Source: an uncultured Collinsella sp. (lineage in GTDB: Bacteria; Actinomycetota; Coriobacteriia; Coriobacteriales; Coriobacteriaceae). Taken from it: a stretch of DNA of 11,038 bases. The DNA lies in NCBI GenBank assembly GCA_900555225.1, contig USKL01000029.1, positions 1-11,038 on the forward strand. The letters run 5' to 3'. The notes beneath the pieces are model-generated. The model did no database searches and had not been told where the DNA came from. It saw only the letters and a program-made list of their open reading frames with translations. This document shows, one piece after another, positions 1 through 6,531 of this stretch; within the stretch, counting starts at the first letter, position 1, and every line of letters begins with the position of its first letter. Made by a program: the position numbers and the translations under genes.

Positions 1-548
1 ATAATCCAGAACGGACCGCCAGCTCCAGCGCGCCGGCTGGCCTCATTTAAGATAATGGACAGATCCCAGAGCTGTTCGCTCCGTGTGTAACTGGCAGGGT
101 CAGCCACCATGATCTTGCCGTCTTTTACGAGCATTCTGGCCATGGTGGGGCCTCGGGTGCCTCTGGGGTAGCTGGCGCTGCCTGGGTTGAGGACCAGGCA
201 GCGGCCCACTTGGGCTTCTTTGGTTACGTGGGTGTGACCGTTGATGGCTACGTCTACGGATCCCACCGGAAGGTCTTCGCGGTAGTGGGCTACGGCGAAT
301 TTAAGGCCTTCGTAGGTAAAGAGCGCAAGACGGTCTACATCGGGACCGTAGTCGCGGTAGTAATCGTTGTTGCCCAGTACGGCCCGCACGGGGGCGATGG
401 TGCATAGGTGCTCGTAGTCCATCTCTGACGTGAGGTCGCCAGCGTGGATGATCAGGTCTGCGCCTTCAAGCTCATCCAGGAGCGCAGGCGAAAGATAGCC
501 GTGGGTGTCCGAGATGATGTCGATGCGCTTGGCGCTTGCACTGTTCAT
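1..548 (-). CDS. YfcE/MJ0936-type metallophosphoesterase (3' end beyond left edge)
   Basis: Calcineurin-like phosphodiesterase of the small YfcE/MJ0936 family, which hydrolyses phosphodiester bonds at a two-metal centre. The frame is open from the ATG at 548 to the left edge: 182 codons with no stop, so the C-terminus is missing. Most of the domain is present, since relatives are about 155-185 residues. Visible motifs, in order, are SDTHG (about residues 13-17, first metal ligands), HAGD (35-38), GNND (about 60-63), NGHTHV (about 98-103) and NPGS followed by PRG (about 117-126). There is no signal peptide, so it should be cytoplasmic. The start is supported by a GGAAGGG ribosome binding site a few bases upstream (553-560). 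It follows the RR1 terminator in the same orientation, so co-transcription with the two-component operon would need readthrough. The natural substrate is not predictable; in vitro substrates of this family are mostly artificial phosphodiesters. Confidence 0.88.
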   Translation of the reverse strand, partial: MNSASAKRIDIISDTHGYLSPALLDELEGADLIIHAGDLTSEMDYEHLCTIAPVRAVLGNNDYYRDYGPDVDRLALFTYEGLKFAVAHYREDLPVGSVDVAINGHTHVTKEAQVGRCLVLNPGSASYPRGTRGPTMARMLVKDGKIMVADPASYTRSEQLWDLSIILNEASRRAGAGGPFWI

Positions 549-587
549 GGGATCCCTTCCGCAAAAAACGATTCGGCAGATACATAC

Positions 588-638
588 AAAAAAGGCCCCA
601 CGGCTCCGCAGACGATGGGTCTACAGGGCTGCGGGGCC
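588..638 (-). terminator. Rho-independent terminator after RR1
   Basis: Read on the minus strand, a GC-rich stem opens with GGCCCCGC and closes with GTGGGGCC (arms at about 594-601 and 631-638). It has one wobble pair and further inner pairs after a mismatch, and is followed directly by six T residues (588-593). It begins 7 bases past the RR1 stop codon and should end the glycosyltransferase-HK1-RR1 transcript. Only about 39 bases then remain before the metallophosphoesterase ATG, so that gene's promoter must overlap the hairpin, or it depends on readthrough. Confidence 0.8.
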
Positions 639-644
639 AGTGTG

Positions 645-1361
645 CTAGAGACTCAGGGCCTTCTTGAGCGGCACGACGCGGCGGCGCGAAACCGGCACGC
701 GTTCGTCGACGCCCGTAATGCCCAGCTGGATGGCGCCCGAGGGCACCGTCTCCACATCCGTGACGCACGCCAAGTTGACGATATAGCGGCGGTGAACACG
801 GAAGAAGCCAAAGTCGCAGAGCTTGGCCTCAAACTGCGCCAGCGAGGTCGTCGACAAAAAGCGATCATCGACGGTATAGATACAGGAGTAATCATCCTTG
901 GCCATGATAAAGCGAATGTCGTCCACGGGAATGAGCACCTTGCGGCCGCCCTTTTCCACCGGGATACGCTCGATGGTCACCTTGCTGTCCGTAACCGGCT
1001 TGGCGCGTTGCATGACCTTCTCGATCGCGCGATCCAAGCGAGCTTCCTCGACCGGCTTCATCAGATAATCGACGGCATCCACGTCGAATGCCTCGACCGC
1101 ATGGTCACTATACGCAGTCACAAACACGATCGCCGGCGGATTTTTGAGCTTATGCAGCGCCTCGGCAAGTTGCAGGCCCGAGGCACCGGGCATCGAGATA
1201 TCGAGAAACACGACATCCACGCGACTTTCCATAAGCATCTCGATGGCGGAGCGGACGCTCGACGCCTCCGTGATCGTGCCGATCTTGCCCGTTTGCTCGA
1301 GCAGGAAGCGAAGCTCCGAGCGAGCCGGCGCCTCATCATCCACAATCATCGCACGCAGCAT
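645..1361 (-). CDS. LytTR-family response regulator RR1
   Basis: Two-component response regulator, 238 residues: an N-terminal receiver domain and a C-terminal LytTR DNA-binding domain (LytR/AlgR type). The receiver has the acidic cluster DDE (8-10), phospho-acceptor Asp54 in FLDISMPG, Thr82 in VTAYSD and Lys102 in the MKPVEEAR switch motif. The LytTR domain spans about 128-236, with the typical FRVHRRYIVNL (187-197) and VPVSRRR (222-228) stretches. It should be activated by HK1, encoded immediately upstream, and bind promoter repeats. I chose the ATG at 1361 because an AAAGG site lies 10 bases upstream (1372-1376) and the protein then begins MLRAMIVDDE, as expected for a receiver. A TTG at 1382 would add seven residues but has no ribosome binding site. 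The 72-base spacer after HK1 holds a hairpin. Targets are not evident from the sequence. Confidence 0.93.
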   Translation of the reverse strand: MLRAMIVDDEAPARSELRFLLEQTGKIGTITEASSVRSAIEMLMESRVDVVFLDISMPGASGLQLAEALHKLKNPPAIVFVTAYSDHAVEAFDVDAVDYLMKPVEEARLDRAIEKVMQRAKPVTDSKVTIERIPVEKGGRKVLIPVDDIRFIMAKDDYSCIYTVDDRFLSTTSLAQFEAKLCDFGFFRVHRRYIVNLACVTDVETVPSGAIQLGITGVDERVPVSRRRVVPLKKALSL

Positions 1362-1386
1362 AGGGATAAAACCTTTCGTCAACTAA

Positions 1387-1424
1387 CTACGCCGGGCATC
1401 CGTCGCATGACGTTGAGCCCGTAG
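1387..1424 (-). other. Imperfect hairpin in the HK1-RR1 spacer
   Basis: The sequence between the HK1 stop and the RR1 start can fold into an interrupted stem: CTACG pairs with CGTAG on the outside, GGC with GCC in the middle, and CGTC with GACG around an ATGC loop. On the minus strand no T-run follows, so it does not look like a terminator for the operon. It could set the relative levels of kinase and regulator by RNA processing or pausing; that is inference. On the plus strand a T-rich stretch (CCTTTTATTTT) follows it, but no plus-strand gene is present. Confidence 0.3.
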
Positions 1425-1433
1425 CCTTTTATT

Positions 1434-2777
1434 TTACTCTTGAATGTCGAAGATGCTCTCTGACAAATCAAGATGAAGGAGCACTTTGGTGCCCTTGCCC
1501 GGCGCCGATTCAACACGCGTATAGGAGTGCGGCCCATAAAAGCGATGGATGCGCTCCGAAATATTGTGCATGGCCACACCGGCGCCGCCACCCTGGGGAG
1601 AGCTGGCGTCGGGACGGGCAGAGCGCTCGTCAAACAGTCTGGCGGCGGTACCCTCATCCATGCCCACGCCATTATCGGCCACGGCAATCAAGATTGCATC
1701 CTCGCCGTCTTGGTGAACGGTCACGTCGATCCTCAGGGCGTCGTCATCGCCCATACCATGACGTACGGCGTTCTCGACAATCGGCTGGATCACGAACGCC
1801 GGCACCAGCGTATCTTCCACGTCCTCGGACACATCGAACGTCGCAAGCACGCGGTCCTCGCCAAAGCGGGCCTTCTCAAAGGTAAGGTAGCGCTTGGTCT
1901 GTGCAACCTCGCGCGAGACCGGAATAAGCGATCCCGAGTTGTCGAGCGTGGCACGATAGAACGATGAGAACTCACGAAGCAGTTCGCGGGCCCGCAGCGG
2001 ATCGGTGCGCGTAAACGATGCAATGGTGTTCAGCGTGTTGAACAGGAAGTGCGGGTTAATCTGCGCTTGCAGCGCACGCACCTCGGCGCGCGCCGTGAGT
2101 TCCTTTTGCACCTCGAGCTCGTGGATGGCGAGCTGCGTGGACAAGATCTCGGCAAAGCCCGAGGCAAGCGCGTACTGGGTACGGTCGACGGCGCGCGGGG
2201 TCTTGTAGTAGAACTTGAGCGTGCCGACGGTACGATCGCCCACCTTGATGGGGGCGATAATGCCGGCGGGAACTTGGTTGTGCGAGCCGTCCGAGCCCAC
2301 GACATCCACCATACGGTTGAACGACTGCACGATGCCATGTTCGATAACGTAGCGTGTGGCAAGCGTGTGGATGGGAGAATCTGGCAGTAGTTTTTCCTCA
2401 AACTCTCCCGCGCAGGCAAGCACGTTGCCCTCGTCGGTGATGGCCACCGTCATGGCGCGCGTCTCGGGCAAAATGCGCCGGCACACCAAACGCGCCGACT
2501 CCTGCGTCAGACCGCCCTTAATGTCCTCGAGCATGGCCGAGGCCACCGAGAGCGTCTCCTCGGTGTACTGGGAGCGCACCGAATCGGGATTGAGCGTCAA
2601 AAAGATAAAGATGCACAGAAAGATGCACAGCAGCGCGCAGGCAATCACCGTGGCGATCGGCTCGATACCGGTCACCAAGGCAAAAATAAAGTACACCAGC
2701 ACGCAAATGGCGCAGGCAACGGCAATGATGCGAAAGATTGATATTGAACTATCGCGCTGGGCGCGGCGGTCGATCAT
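1434..2777 (-). CDS. LytS-like sensor histidine kinase HK1
   Basis: Membrane sensor kinase of the LytS/YpdA (His_kinase plus HATPase_c) type, 447 residues. Two hydrophobic helices (about 13-35 and 39-61) form a short membrane anchor. A GAF-like linker (about 72-195) is followed by the LytS-type helix LASGFAEILSTQLA (204-217), and the dimerisation/phosphorylation segment QINPHFLFNT with His243. The ATPase domain shows the N-box ENAVRHG (Asn336), DNGVGM (368-373) and a GGGAGVAMHN lid (397-406). Full LytS proteins carry a five-helix 5TM sensor instead of this short anchor. Its ATG overlaps the glycosyltransferase stop (ATGA, 2774-2777), and a strong GGAGG (2785-2789) lies 7 bases upstream inside the last glycosyltransferase codons, so translation should be coupled. 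The partner is RR1, 72 bases downstream. The signal sensed is unknown. Confidence 0.93.
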   Translation of the reverse strand: MIDRRAQRDSSISIFRIIAVACAICVLVYFIFALVTGIEPIATVIACALLCIFLCIFIFLTLNPDSVRSQYTEETLSVASAMLEDIKGGLTQESARLVCRRILPETRAMTVAITDEGNVLACAGEFEEKLLPDSPIHTLATRYVIEHGIVQSFNRMVDVVGSDGSHNQVPAGIIAPIKVGDRTVGTLKFYYKTPRAVDRTQYALASGFAEILSTQLAIHELEVQKELTARAEVRALQAQINPHFLFNTLNTIASFTRTDPLRARELLREFSSFYRATLDNSGSLIPVSREVAQTKRYLTFEKARFGEDRVLATFDVSEDVEDTLVPAFVIQPIVENAVRHGMGDDDALRIDVTVHQDGEDAILIAVADNGVGMDEGTAARLFDERSARPDASSPQGGGAGVAMHNISERIHRFYGPHSYTRVESAPGKGTKVLLHLDLSESIFDIQE

Positions 2778-3961
2778 TCGGCCCCCTCCAGGATACTGGT
2801 CAGTTGTGCGTCACGCCAAAGCCCGTCCATGATCTTGGGCCAAAAGCTCTGGAAACGCAGGTAGCTTGCAGCGTTTTGGCGCGCATAGGCCTTTGCCTCG
2901 CCGATACCATGGCGCCAAATGCGCAGGTAGCCCTCATGCTCGCGGGTAAACACGCTGCGGACCATAGCGGTCTTGCGCACGCGGTCGTCGAGCTCGAGCG
3001 AAATCCAAGGGCCCGGGTAGGGCATGAGCGATGCCGCCGTAACGGGAATGAGCTCCTTTTGATGCGCGGCGAATGTCAACTTGGCCCGTTCGTAGTACCA
3101 ACGGTATACATCCTGCATAAAGCGCGGTGAGCGCTTTTCGGACTCCGGAGGCAGATGGCGCACGGTCCACTCGTTATCGAACCACACGTCGTAGCCAAAC
3201 ATGCGCATGTTAAAGAGGTAATCCAAGTCCTCGCCGCGGGTGATAAACGGGTCAAAGGCCACACGCGTAAAGGCGCGGGCGTGCAGGGCCATCAGGCCGC
3301 CGCACACGTAGTTAGAGCGCGAGATGCGGGTGCCCGAGAGCGCCTTTTTCATCCAACGGTTGAACTCGATGCGCTTGGTCCACCAACGATGGCAGATGCC
3401 CGCCTTGTCCGTGGGAGCCAGCGGCGAGCCGTCGCGATCGTAGAAATAGCCGCTCTTGACCAAGATCGGCAAGCCCTGACGCGTCTGCTGCCCCAACGCA
3501 TAGGTCGCGCGCTTCATAAAGTCGGCGTCGATGACAGTCTCATCGTCATCCAAAAAGATAACCGCGTCATGACCCAGCACAGCGGCACAGGCTAGCCCCA
3601 TGTTGCGGATGGCACCGTAGCCTCGCAGGCTCACACACTCGCCCGAACCCTTGGGCGCGATCTGAGCAACCCGGTCTGCGATGCGCGAGGCCTGGGTGTT
3701 GGTGACAACGGTGACCTTGAGCGTGGGATGCGCGTCGACAATCTCGCGCACGCGCAGCGACACATCGGCTGTGGCAGAAACGGGACAGACCACCAAAAGG
3801 ATGATGCGCGGGATGTCACGTACCTGCTCAAGCGAGGCCAGGCAGCGGTCGAGTTCGGGATTGTCGGCGTTGAGTCGCGTCGAATGGTCATAGGTGCCAG
3901 GGGCGTTTGCGCAAGCGTCATCGCCCGCCCAATACGTTGGAATCACGACTGTGGCGTTCAT
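2774..3961 (-). CDS. GT2-family glycosyltransferase coupled to HK1
   Basis: Probable GT-A fold family 2 glycosyltransferase, 395 residues, cytoplasmic (no signal peptide or clear membrane helix). It starts with the typical VVIPTYW strand (5-11). It has YGAIRNMGL (115-123), a metal/nucleotide-sugar motif FLDDDE (136-141), CGGLMALHARAF (220-231), and an RGEDLDY segment (242-248) whose acidic pair is in the position of the catalytic base. HLPPE follows at 269-273. About 120 further residues, rich in aromatic and basic positions, form a C-terminal extension I do not recognise. A GGGAGGG ribosome binding site (3968-3974) supports the ATG at 3961. It is the first gene of an apparent operon with HK1 and RR1 and shares four bases with HK1. 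The sugar donor and acceptor cannot be told; a role in cell-surface glycan or glycolipid synthesis is inferred. A strong terminator hairpin sits just upstream. Confidence 0.85.
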   Translation of the reverse strand: MNATVVIPTYWAGDDACANAPGTYDHSTRLNADNPELDRCLASLEQVRDIPRIILLVVCPVSATADVSLRVREIVDAHPTLKVTVVTNTQASRIADRVAQIAPKGSGECVSLRGYGAIRNMGLACAAVLGHDAVIFLDDDETVIDADFMKRATYALGQQTRQGLPILVKSGYFYDRDGSPLAPTDKAGICHRWWTKRIEFNRWMKKALSGTRISRSNYVCGGLMALHARAFTRVAFDPFITRGEDLDYLFNMRMFGYDVWFDNEWTVRHLPPESEKRSPRFMQDVYRWYYERAKLTFAAHQKELIPVTAASLMPYPGPWISLELDDRVRKTAMVRSVFTREHEGYLRIWRHGIGEAKAYARQNAASYLRFQSFWPKIMDGLWRDAQLTSILEGAE

Positions 3962-3982
3962 GCCTTACCCTCCCTGCAACAC

Positions 3983-4018
3983 AAAAACGGGACGCCGCCA
4001 AACACAGGCGACGCCCCG
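3983..4018 (-). terminator. Strong intrinsic terminator or attenuator before the GT2 operon
   Basis: On the minus strand, 12-base arms (4018-4007 and 3999-3988) form an uninterrupted stem with two G-T wobbles and a 7-base loop (TGTGTTT), followed by TTTTT (3983-3987). It lies 114 bases beyond the MFS stop, yet only 9 bases before the glycosyltransferase ribosome binding site. It could terminate the MFS transcript. Because no promoter can be seen between it and the glycosyltransferase, it could also act as a leader attenuator for the GT2-HK1-RR1 operon. Confidence 0.8.
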
Positions 4019-4034
4019 CGACCTAGCTGATTCC

Positions 4035-4040
4035 ATCATA
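4035..4040 (-). promoter_or_regulatory. Candidate -10 element for the GT2-HK1-RR1 operon
   Basis: TATGAT on the minus strand within GGGTATGATGG, fitting the actinobacterial TAnnnT -10 pattern. No good -35 hexamer lies 16-18 bases upstream. Transcription would begin near 4028, about 10 bases before the terminator hairpin, so this promoter would be subject to it. ATTGC/GCAAT inverted half-sites lie 16-49 bases upstream (4057-4084). Confidence 0.3.
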
Positions 4041-4056
4041 CCCACTTGGGCAAATC

Positions 4057-4084
4057 ATTGCTCGCAAGTCGCAATGTTTATTGC
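4057..4084. repeat. Cluster of ATTGC/GCAAT inverted half-sites
   Basis: Three half-sites lie upstream of the candidate GT2 operon -10: ATTGC (4057-4061), GCAAT (4071-4075) and ATTGC (4080-4084). The first pair extends to 6-base arms (CATTGC and GCAATG) with a 9-base loop; the second pair has a 4-base spacer. A dyad of this kind could bind a dimeric regulator. The same half-site forms the palindrome upstream of HK2 at 8751-8765. No protein can be assigned to it from sequence. Confidence 0.35.
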
Positions 4085-4132
4085 GGATAACCCCAAAAGA
4101 GTACCGTGGACAGGCACAATAGCCGCTCGCTC

Positions 4133-5392
4133 CTATGCGGCATGCTCTGCCGCCCGAGTCATGCGGGACAGGCGGACCAGCAGCATAAAGCCAACGATCA
4201 GCAGCACGCCAATGGAAAGGACGCCCAGCGACGGGTTGCCGGTCAGCGAGGTGACGACCGACACTAGGAAAGTGCCCATGACGCTTGCATAGCGACCGAA
4301 GATGTCAAAGAAGCCGTAGTACTCGTTGGACTTTTCCTTGGGGATAATGCGGCCAAAGTAGCTACGGCTAAGCGCCTGCACGCCGCCCTGGAACAGGCCG
4401 ACCATAATGGCAAGCACCCAGAATTCAAAGGCGGTCTTTAGGAAGAACGCGGCGAACAGCACAATGCCCATGTAGGCGGCGACTGCCACCAGGATCATGT
4501 TGAGCGTGCCCACGCGTCCGGCGAGCTTGCCGTAGATGATGGCGGATGGAAAGGCCACGAACTGCGTGACGAGCAGCGCCAGGACCAACTGGGTCGAATC
4601 GATGCCCAAAGCCGAGCCGTAGCTGGTAGCCATGGAAATGACCGTGTGCACACCGTCGATATAGAAGAAGAACGCAATCATGTAGACCAGCACGGTCTTG
4701 TTGTGGGCGATCTCGCGCATGGTGTGTCCGACCTCGGAGAACACACCGCCCACGATGTGGCCGATAGTGTCCTCGGGACCGCACTCGCGACCGTACTTTT
4801 GCTTATAGGTGCGAATGAGCGGCAGGGTAAAGATGAGCCACCAGGCACCAGTGATGATAAACGACAGACGCGTTGCCAGCATGGTGGGGACGCCAAGAGC
4901 GGGGCCACCCATGATGAGCGCCAGGCAGATGACGAACGGCACGGTGGAACCGATGTAGCCCCAGGCATAGCCCGAGCTGGACACGGCGTCCATGCGCTCG
5001 TCGGTGGTAATGTCGGGCAGCATGGCGTCGTAGAACGTCATAGAAGAGTTAAGGCCGATGGTGCACAGCACGTACACGGTCAAAAATGCCATGGCGGACA
5101 TTGGGATAGCCTGCGCCAGGCAAAGCACCAGGCCCGTGAGGAAGAAGCCCAAGAAGAACTTGATCTTGTTGCCGGCGTAGTCGGCAAGCGCGCCCAGAAT
5201 GGGCATGAGCATGGCGATGACCAGCGAGGCGATCGTCTGCGCATTGCCCCAGGCGACCACCAGGTCGGCCGAGGAAGCGCCGGTATTGATGGCGTTAAAG
5301 TAAATGGGCACCACCGAGGTATTGAGCAGCACAAGGGCCGAATTGCCCACATCATACATAACCCAGTTACGCTCGAGCTTGGTGTATTTCAT
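4133..5392 (-). CDS. Atg22/UMF1-type MFS transporter
   Basis: Major facilitator superfamily membrane protein, 419 residues with about 12 hydrophobic helices, of the Atg22-like (UMF1) branch. Signature stretches are YDVGNSA near the N-terminus (13-19), GALADYAGNKIK (67-78, the motif A loop between helices 2 and 3), FYDAMLPDI (120-128), and ALSRSYFGRIIPKEK with EYYGFFDIFGRYAS (340-370), which is very typical of this branch. Yeast Atg22 releases amino acids from the vacuole. Bacterial members are poorly characterised and are usually annotated only as MFS transporters, so substrate and direction are unknown. The ATG at 5392 follows GAAGGG (5402-5407, 9-base spacing). A TACGAT at 5434-5439 could be its -10, without a clear -35. 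It stands alone between the phospholipase-like gene and the GT2 operon, with 101 and 171 bases of spacing. The C-terminus is short and cytoplasmic. Confidence 0.9.
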   Translation of the reverse strand: MKYTKLERNWVMYDVGNSALVLLNTSVVPIYFNAINTGASSADLVVAWGNAQTIASLVIAMLMPILGALADYAGNKIKFFLGFFLTGLVLCLAQAIPMSAMAFLTVYVLCTIGLNSSMTFYDAMLPDITTDERMDAVSSSGYAWGYIGSTVPFVICLALIMGGPALGVPTMLATRLSFIITGAWWLIFTLPLIRTYKQKYGRECGPEDTIGHIVGGVFSEVGHTMREIAHNKTVLVYMIAFFFYIDGVHTVISMATSYGSALGIDSTQLVLALLVTQFVAFPSAIIYGKLAGRVGTLNMILVAVAAYMGIVLFAAFFLKTAFEFWVLAIMVGLFQGGVQALSRSYFGRIIPKEKSNEYYGFFDIFGRYASVMGTFLVSVVTSLTGNPSLGVLSIGVLLIVGFMLLVRLSRMTRAAEHAA

Positions 5393-5493
5393 GGACAGGG
5401 ACCCTTCGTATTCGCCCGATATGCAGTTAGTTCATCGTACCCCAATTGTCCAGAACCGCCGGTAAGGATTCGGCAAAGGGGCACGCACGGGCC

Positions 5494-6438
5494 CTATTCC
5501 TCGCGGTCGAACTCCTCATCGGCATTGAGCGCGCGACCGCTGTAGTTGACGTGACTGGTCACGGCATCCATGTCACCGGTCTCGATAAAACGTGCGACCG
5601 TGCACTCGTAATCGACCAGCGCGCGATCAAAGACCTCGGGGAAACTCTCGTTCGAGACCTCGTCGGTAAAGGGATTCTTCCATGTCAGATGGCCCAGGTT
5701 ACCGGTGCGCTCGGGCAGCTCCGTCGTCACGCGATGGGCAAGGCCGTCGAGCAGCGAGCAGTCGTGCACCAAGCCCTCAACCAGCGAGATCGCGCGCGTC
5801 TTTGCGGAGCCGGCCGGCTCAATCGCGCGGTAAAGTCGCTGCATATTGGCAACGGCAGCACCGTACTCCCCCGCCGGAATGTCAATGCCGTACACGCGTC
5901 CGGCAACATAGCTCATCAGCACGCCGGCCACGCGATTGATGCGATCGGTGGTGACGATCTCGCCCGCCGGCGGGTAATCGTCGACCGTAGCGCCATCGCG
6001 TTTAAGCTGCAGCATCAGCACATCCAGGTCGCTCTCGATCACGGCATGGACCTGACTGCTCGAATCCTCAAGCTCTGGATCGGACTCCACGATGCCAAAC
6101 TGCTGCTCATAGACAAAGGGATGGGCGTTGCGGTCGAGTACGTAATGAGACAGCAGGCCCAGCGCAAAGGCGCGACCCAAGCTGGCGTCGCGCGGCAGCA
6201 GATGCGACACGCCGTCGCGCAGGCACGCGAACTGGCGAGACATGCGCGACCGATGCATGACCTGCGCCAGCAGCGTGCAGTCGGAAACACGCGGTGTCAG
6301 AATGTGAAAGAAAAACGGGTCGGGGCCTTGGTTGCCCAAGATAAAGGCAATGCGCTCTTCATCGGACGTGATGACGCCCTGCGGAAGACGGTCGATGCTT
6401 TCCTCGCCAAACAGATGATGGGTGATAAGCGCGGGCAT
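5494..6438 (-). CDS. Zinc-dependent phospholipase C-family protein, cytoplasmic
   Basis: 314-residue protein resembling the zinc-dependent phospholipase C / S1-P1 nuclease fold (Zn_dep_PLPC family). Likely metal ligands are clustered as in that family: HH at 7-8, GNQGPDPFFF (35-44, Asp40), LSHYVLDRNAHPFV (96-109, with His98, Asp102, His106) and HAVIESDLD (131-139, with His131 and Glu135). Family enzymes such as clostridial alpha-toxin are secreted and cleave phospholipids. This protein has no signal peptide, so it probably works inside the cell and need not be a phospholipase. I chose the ATG at 6438: AAAGGA (6444-6449) is 5 bases upstream, and the protein then begins MPALITHHLFG. An in-frame upstream start at 6468 would add ten residues and bypass this site. 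The C-terminal 100 residues lack recognised motifs. It lies 92 bases after RR2 and probably has its own promoter. Confidence 0.82.
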   Translation of the reverse strand: MPALITHHLFGEESIDRLPQGVITSDEERIAFILGNQGPDPFFFHILTPRVSDCTLLAQVMHRSRMSRQFACLRDGVSHLLPRDASLGRAFALGLLSHYVLDRNAHPFVYEQQFGIVESDPELEDSSSQVHAVIESDLDVLMLQLKRDGATVDDYPPAGEIVTTDRINRVAGVLMSYVAGRVYGIDIPAGEYGAAVANMQRLYRAIEPAGSAKTRAISLVEGLVHDCSLLDGLAHRVTTELPERTGNLGHLTWKNPFTDEVSNESFPEVFDRALVDYECTVARFIETGDMDAVTSHVNYSGRALNADEEFDREE

Positions 6439-6470
6439 AATGATCCTTTCGATTTCATTCGATGCCACCC

Positions 6471-6497
6471 ATTATGCCCACCGCGCGCCCATGCCAA
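6471..6497 (-). promoter_or_regulatory. Candidate promoter for the phospholipase-like gene
   Basis: Minus-strand TTGGCA (6492-6497) and CATAAT (6471-6476) with a 15-base spacer. This is slightly short, but both hexamers are near consensus. The predicted start near 6464 gives a leader of about 26 bases containing the AAAGGA ribosome binding site. Confidence 0.38.
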
Positions 6498-6513
6498 ACC
6501 TGCGATGGTAAAC

Positions 6514-6531
6514 GACGGCACACAGACCGTC
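6514..6531 (-). terminator. Weak hairpin at the RR2 stop
   Basis: GACGG and CCGTC arms with an 8-base loop, followed on the minus strand by GTTT. It overlaps the RR2 stop codon. The stem is short and the T-run weak, so partial readthrough into the phospholipase-like gene is possible. Confidence 0.28.

Noticed and set aside
472..768. Minus-strand 98-codon frame bridging the RR1 end and the metallophosphoesterase start
   Set aside because: It is an out-of-frame reading across a terminator hairpin and two genes with intact motifs.
444..1424. 326-codon plus-strand open frame opposite RR1
   Set aside because: It runs through the metallophosphoesterase start, a clear minus-strand terminator and RR1. 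Its composition (many R, H, D) is typical of an antisense shadow.
645..2777. Agr-type quorum-sensing system (LytTR regulator with peptide-sensing kinase)
   Set aside because: The kinases have only two membrane helices and the LytS-type NPHFLFN core rather than the AgrC multi-helix sensor, and no AgrB or small peptide gene is nearby.
5393..5493. Terminator for the phospholipase-like gene in the 101-base gap before the MFS gene
   Set aside because: Only a 4-base GGGC/GCCC stem followed by CTTT could be found, too weak to call. Otherwise the gap holds only the TACGAT -10 candidate.
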